Shown: positions 62,517 to 64,000 of the stretch, in pieces
Layout: each line of letters begins with the position of its first letter
How positions within the stretch are numbered: the stretch's first letter is position 1
Program-made: the position numbers and the translations under genes
NCBI GenBank assembly: GCA_014529385.2
Contig: CM043947.1
Span: forward strand, 97,498,036-97,562,035
Origin: Adiantum capillus-veneris
Lineage: Eukaryota > Streptophyta > Polypodiopsida > Polypodiales > Pteridaceae
Length of the DNA: 64,000 nucleotides
Reading direction: 5' to 3'
The notes under the pieces: generated by a model
Told to the model about the DNA's origin: nothing
Database searches by the model: none
The model's input: only the letters and a program-made list of their open reading frames with translations

Positions 62517-64000
62517 GTCCTGAAAGAAAACCTTAAAGTCAAAGGCAATAGACTGCACATCAAATCAAAAACCAAAAAAGTGCAGAGAACAACAATTACT
62601 CTTGTATTTGCAGATGGAAGATGCAGGCCTGGTTTCGCTCTGTCGGCTGACTCTTTTGGCATCCTCTTGCAAGGGCTGAGAGGGGTGCGGTACAGATAAG
62701 AGATCTTGAGAGGCTGCGGCTACCATATCTACCCCGATCTCCATCATAGGAGGTTCCGCTCGAGCACAAGGGCTAGTGGCATCCAATCCCTCTCGACCTC
62801 ATTAGCTCTGTCGACAGGATTGCCTCTTGCAAGGACTTCACAGAGCATGCGTCAAGCATTCGCTCATCATTGGAAAGGCAGGGATACAATAGGCTAGAGG
62901 GGGGCACCGTCAGGCAAGCTTCGGCTTTGACTACAGGCGAGCCAGGGAAGACGACACCCGCGTGGGGAGGCAACGCAGTGAAAGGGCAATGGGCGAGCTA
63001 GGGAAGACGAGGCCCATTGTGCCGAGCTTGAGCGCGTGAGGAGGCAACGCAGTGAACTCGTACAATGTGCCTTCAATGTACACGAGGTTGGCACCTTAAT
63101 AGCATGAAGGGATAGCATCTCGCTGAGGAGCCTCCAAGTGTCTACCTGGGAGTGGGTACATACCCCATCCCAAACTGAGTGACTGAGAGCATTAGTCGTC
63201 TCTCTTCTGGGTACTTATCATCCAAAGGGAGAATCCTAAGTGGAAATGTGCAAGGGGGGGGTTGGTATCCCCACTCACGCTCTACTTTTTAGCAAAGGAA
63301 TCAAAGAATTTGTGTGGAAATCCATTTTCCTTCACTGCCATCTCACCATCTTACCTCCAGATGTTCAGGGACAAGTGGCGGTGTTGACCAATACCCTAAG
63401 CGTGTGATTTGGCCAAAAATCAAGCATGATACCACCTTGCCAAGTTAGATGTCTCTATACTGGCTCCTCTACCCTAAAGATTATGTCTATGAAGGCTTTG
63501 TTGGATCAGCAATGTTTGGCGTGTGCAAGGGGGCCAAGCCCAAAGGTTTTTAAAGCTTTCAATTGAAGAAAAAACGCTGCATGGAGGTGGAAGAATGCTG
63601 CAGTTCCATGGGGCAAGGAAGTCGCCAGGTGGGCGGTAAGGGAAGCTCAAGTGAAGAAGGAAAGTGGGCATGATGATGCCATCTGGAGGGAGTTGTCACT
63701 TGCAAGGAGGAGCTGGACGTAATAGAGGACCTAAATGGGCAAGCTGGAACGCTGGAGAGATAGGAAAGGTAGGTAAGGCCAGAGAGGGTCGGGCTGATGT
63801 GCATGGCAAGCAACAAGGGAAAGTGTTGCAGGGCTGGAGAAGGTGTTTCGAGAAGCTAGAGAACCAGGTGATATCAGAGGAGGTGTAGAAGGCTGGAGGC
63901 TACCAAAACCAAAAACAGATGGCGCTGCTCTTTAGGGAGAGAGAGCCGTAAGCAGGAAAACTATTTGCCGTGAGGGAATTGGGGCCATTGCAATGCATGT
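62517..64000. other. unannotated sequence, more GC-rich, small repeats
   Basis: No convincing gene. A short duplicated block (GCGAGCCAGGGAAGACGA ... GAGGCAACGCAGTGAA) occurs at about 62938-62988 and 62992-63056. Open frames are short and without known motifs. Confidence 0.4.

Overview
The window looks like repeat-rich nuclear DNA of a land plant. The evidence is a Ty1/copia element, several Ty3/gypsy elements of plant type (one with a primer-binding site fitting the tRNA-Asp 3' end, two with the dual RNase H of the Tat lineage), a pogo/Tigger-like CENP-B/DDE transposase, a degraded plant-type DEAD-box helicase fragment, and eukaryotic TATA boxes. No sign of bacterial or organellar DNA was seen. 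A fern or other early-diverging vascular plant is possible, but the sequence does not settle it. I found no intact host gene, tRNA, rRNA or CRISPR array. Almost all coding sequence is transposon-derived and broken.

Layout. 1-4116: 3' part of a Ty1/copia element whose LTR ends inside an older minus-strand gypsy element (4117-8510). 8.5-10.5 kb: non-coding, with a recurrent short motif. 10.5-11.8 kb: two LTR-start/polypurine-tract signatures on the minus strand, with a DEAD-box helicase pseudogene fragment between them. 11.8-16.7 kb: minus-strand element without reverse transcriptase that encodes a zinc-knuckle protein, a retropepsin-like domain and Trp-Pro-Lys repeats. 16.7-17.8 kb: two tandem DNA-transposon copies bounded by TTAA. 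18.2-23.7 kb: gypsy gag-pol in one reading frame for about 5 kb but cut by 12 stop codons, 10 of them TAG. 24.3-28.0 kb: truncated Tat-like gypsy. 28.1-29.46 kb: microsatellites.

29461-54196 is one Tat-like gypsy (about 11.3 kb without its passenger). Its pol carries a 1.3-kb TTAA-bounded DNA element at 35884-37203. Its 3' LTR was split by a complete 13,410-bp gypsy (40429-53838) with 5-bp target duplications (CTTGT), about 1.5% LTR divergence, a tRNA-Asp-type primer site, gag, protease, RT, RNase H and integrase, then a second retropepsin-like domain and a Trp-x-Pro-Lys repeat region, and a separate third ORF behind its own TATA box. The host Tat-like element itself sits in an older minus-strand Tat-like element (54.2-57.3 kb). 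58.9-61.6 kb holds a pogo-like transposase with two in-frame stops. 61.6-64 kb has only small tandem repeats.

The most unusual items are: the post-integrase retropepsin plus 'QGYYxG....WxPK' module, shared by the 13.4-kb element and the RT-less element; the captured helicase fragment; the TTAA-flanked element family with CACTAG termini; the TAG-biased nonsense mutations; and the third ORF with a local promoter. All family calls come from reading motifs by eye; no database search was possible.
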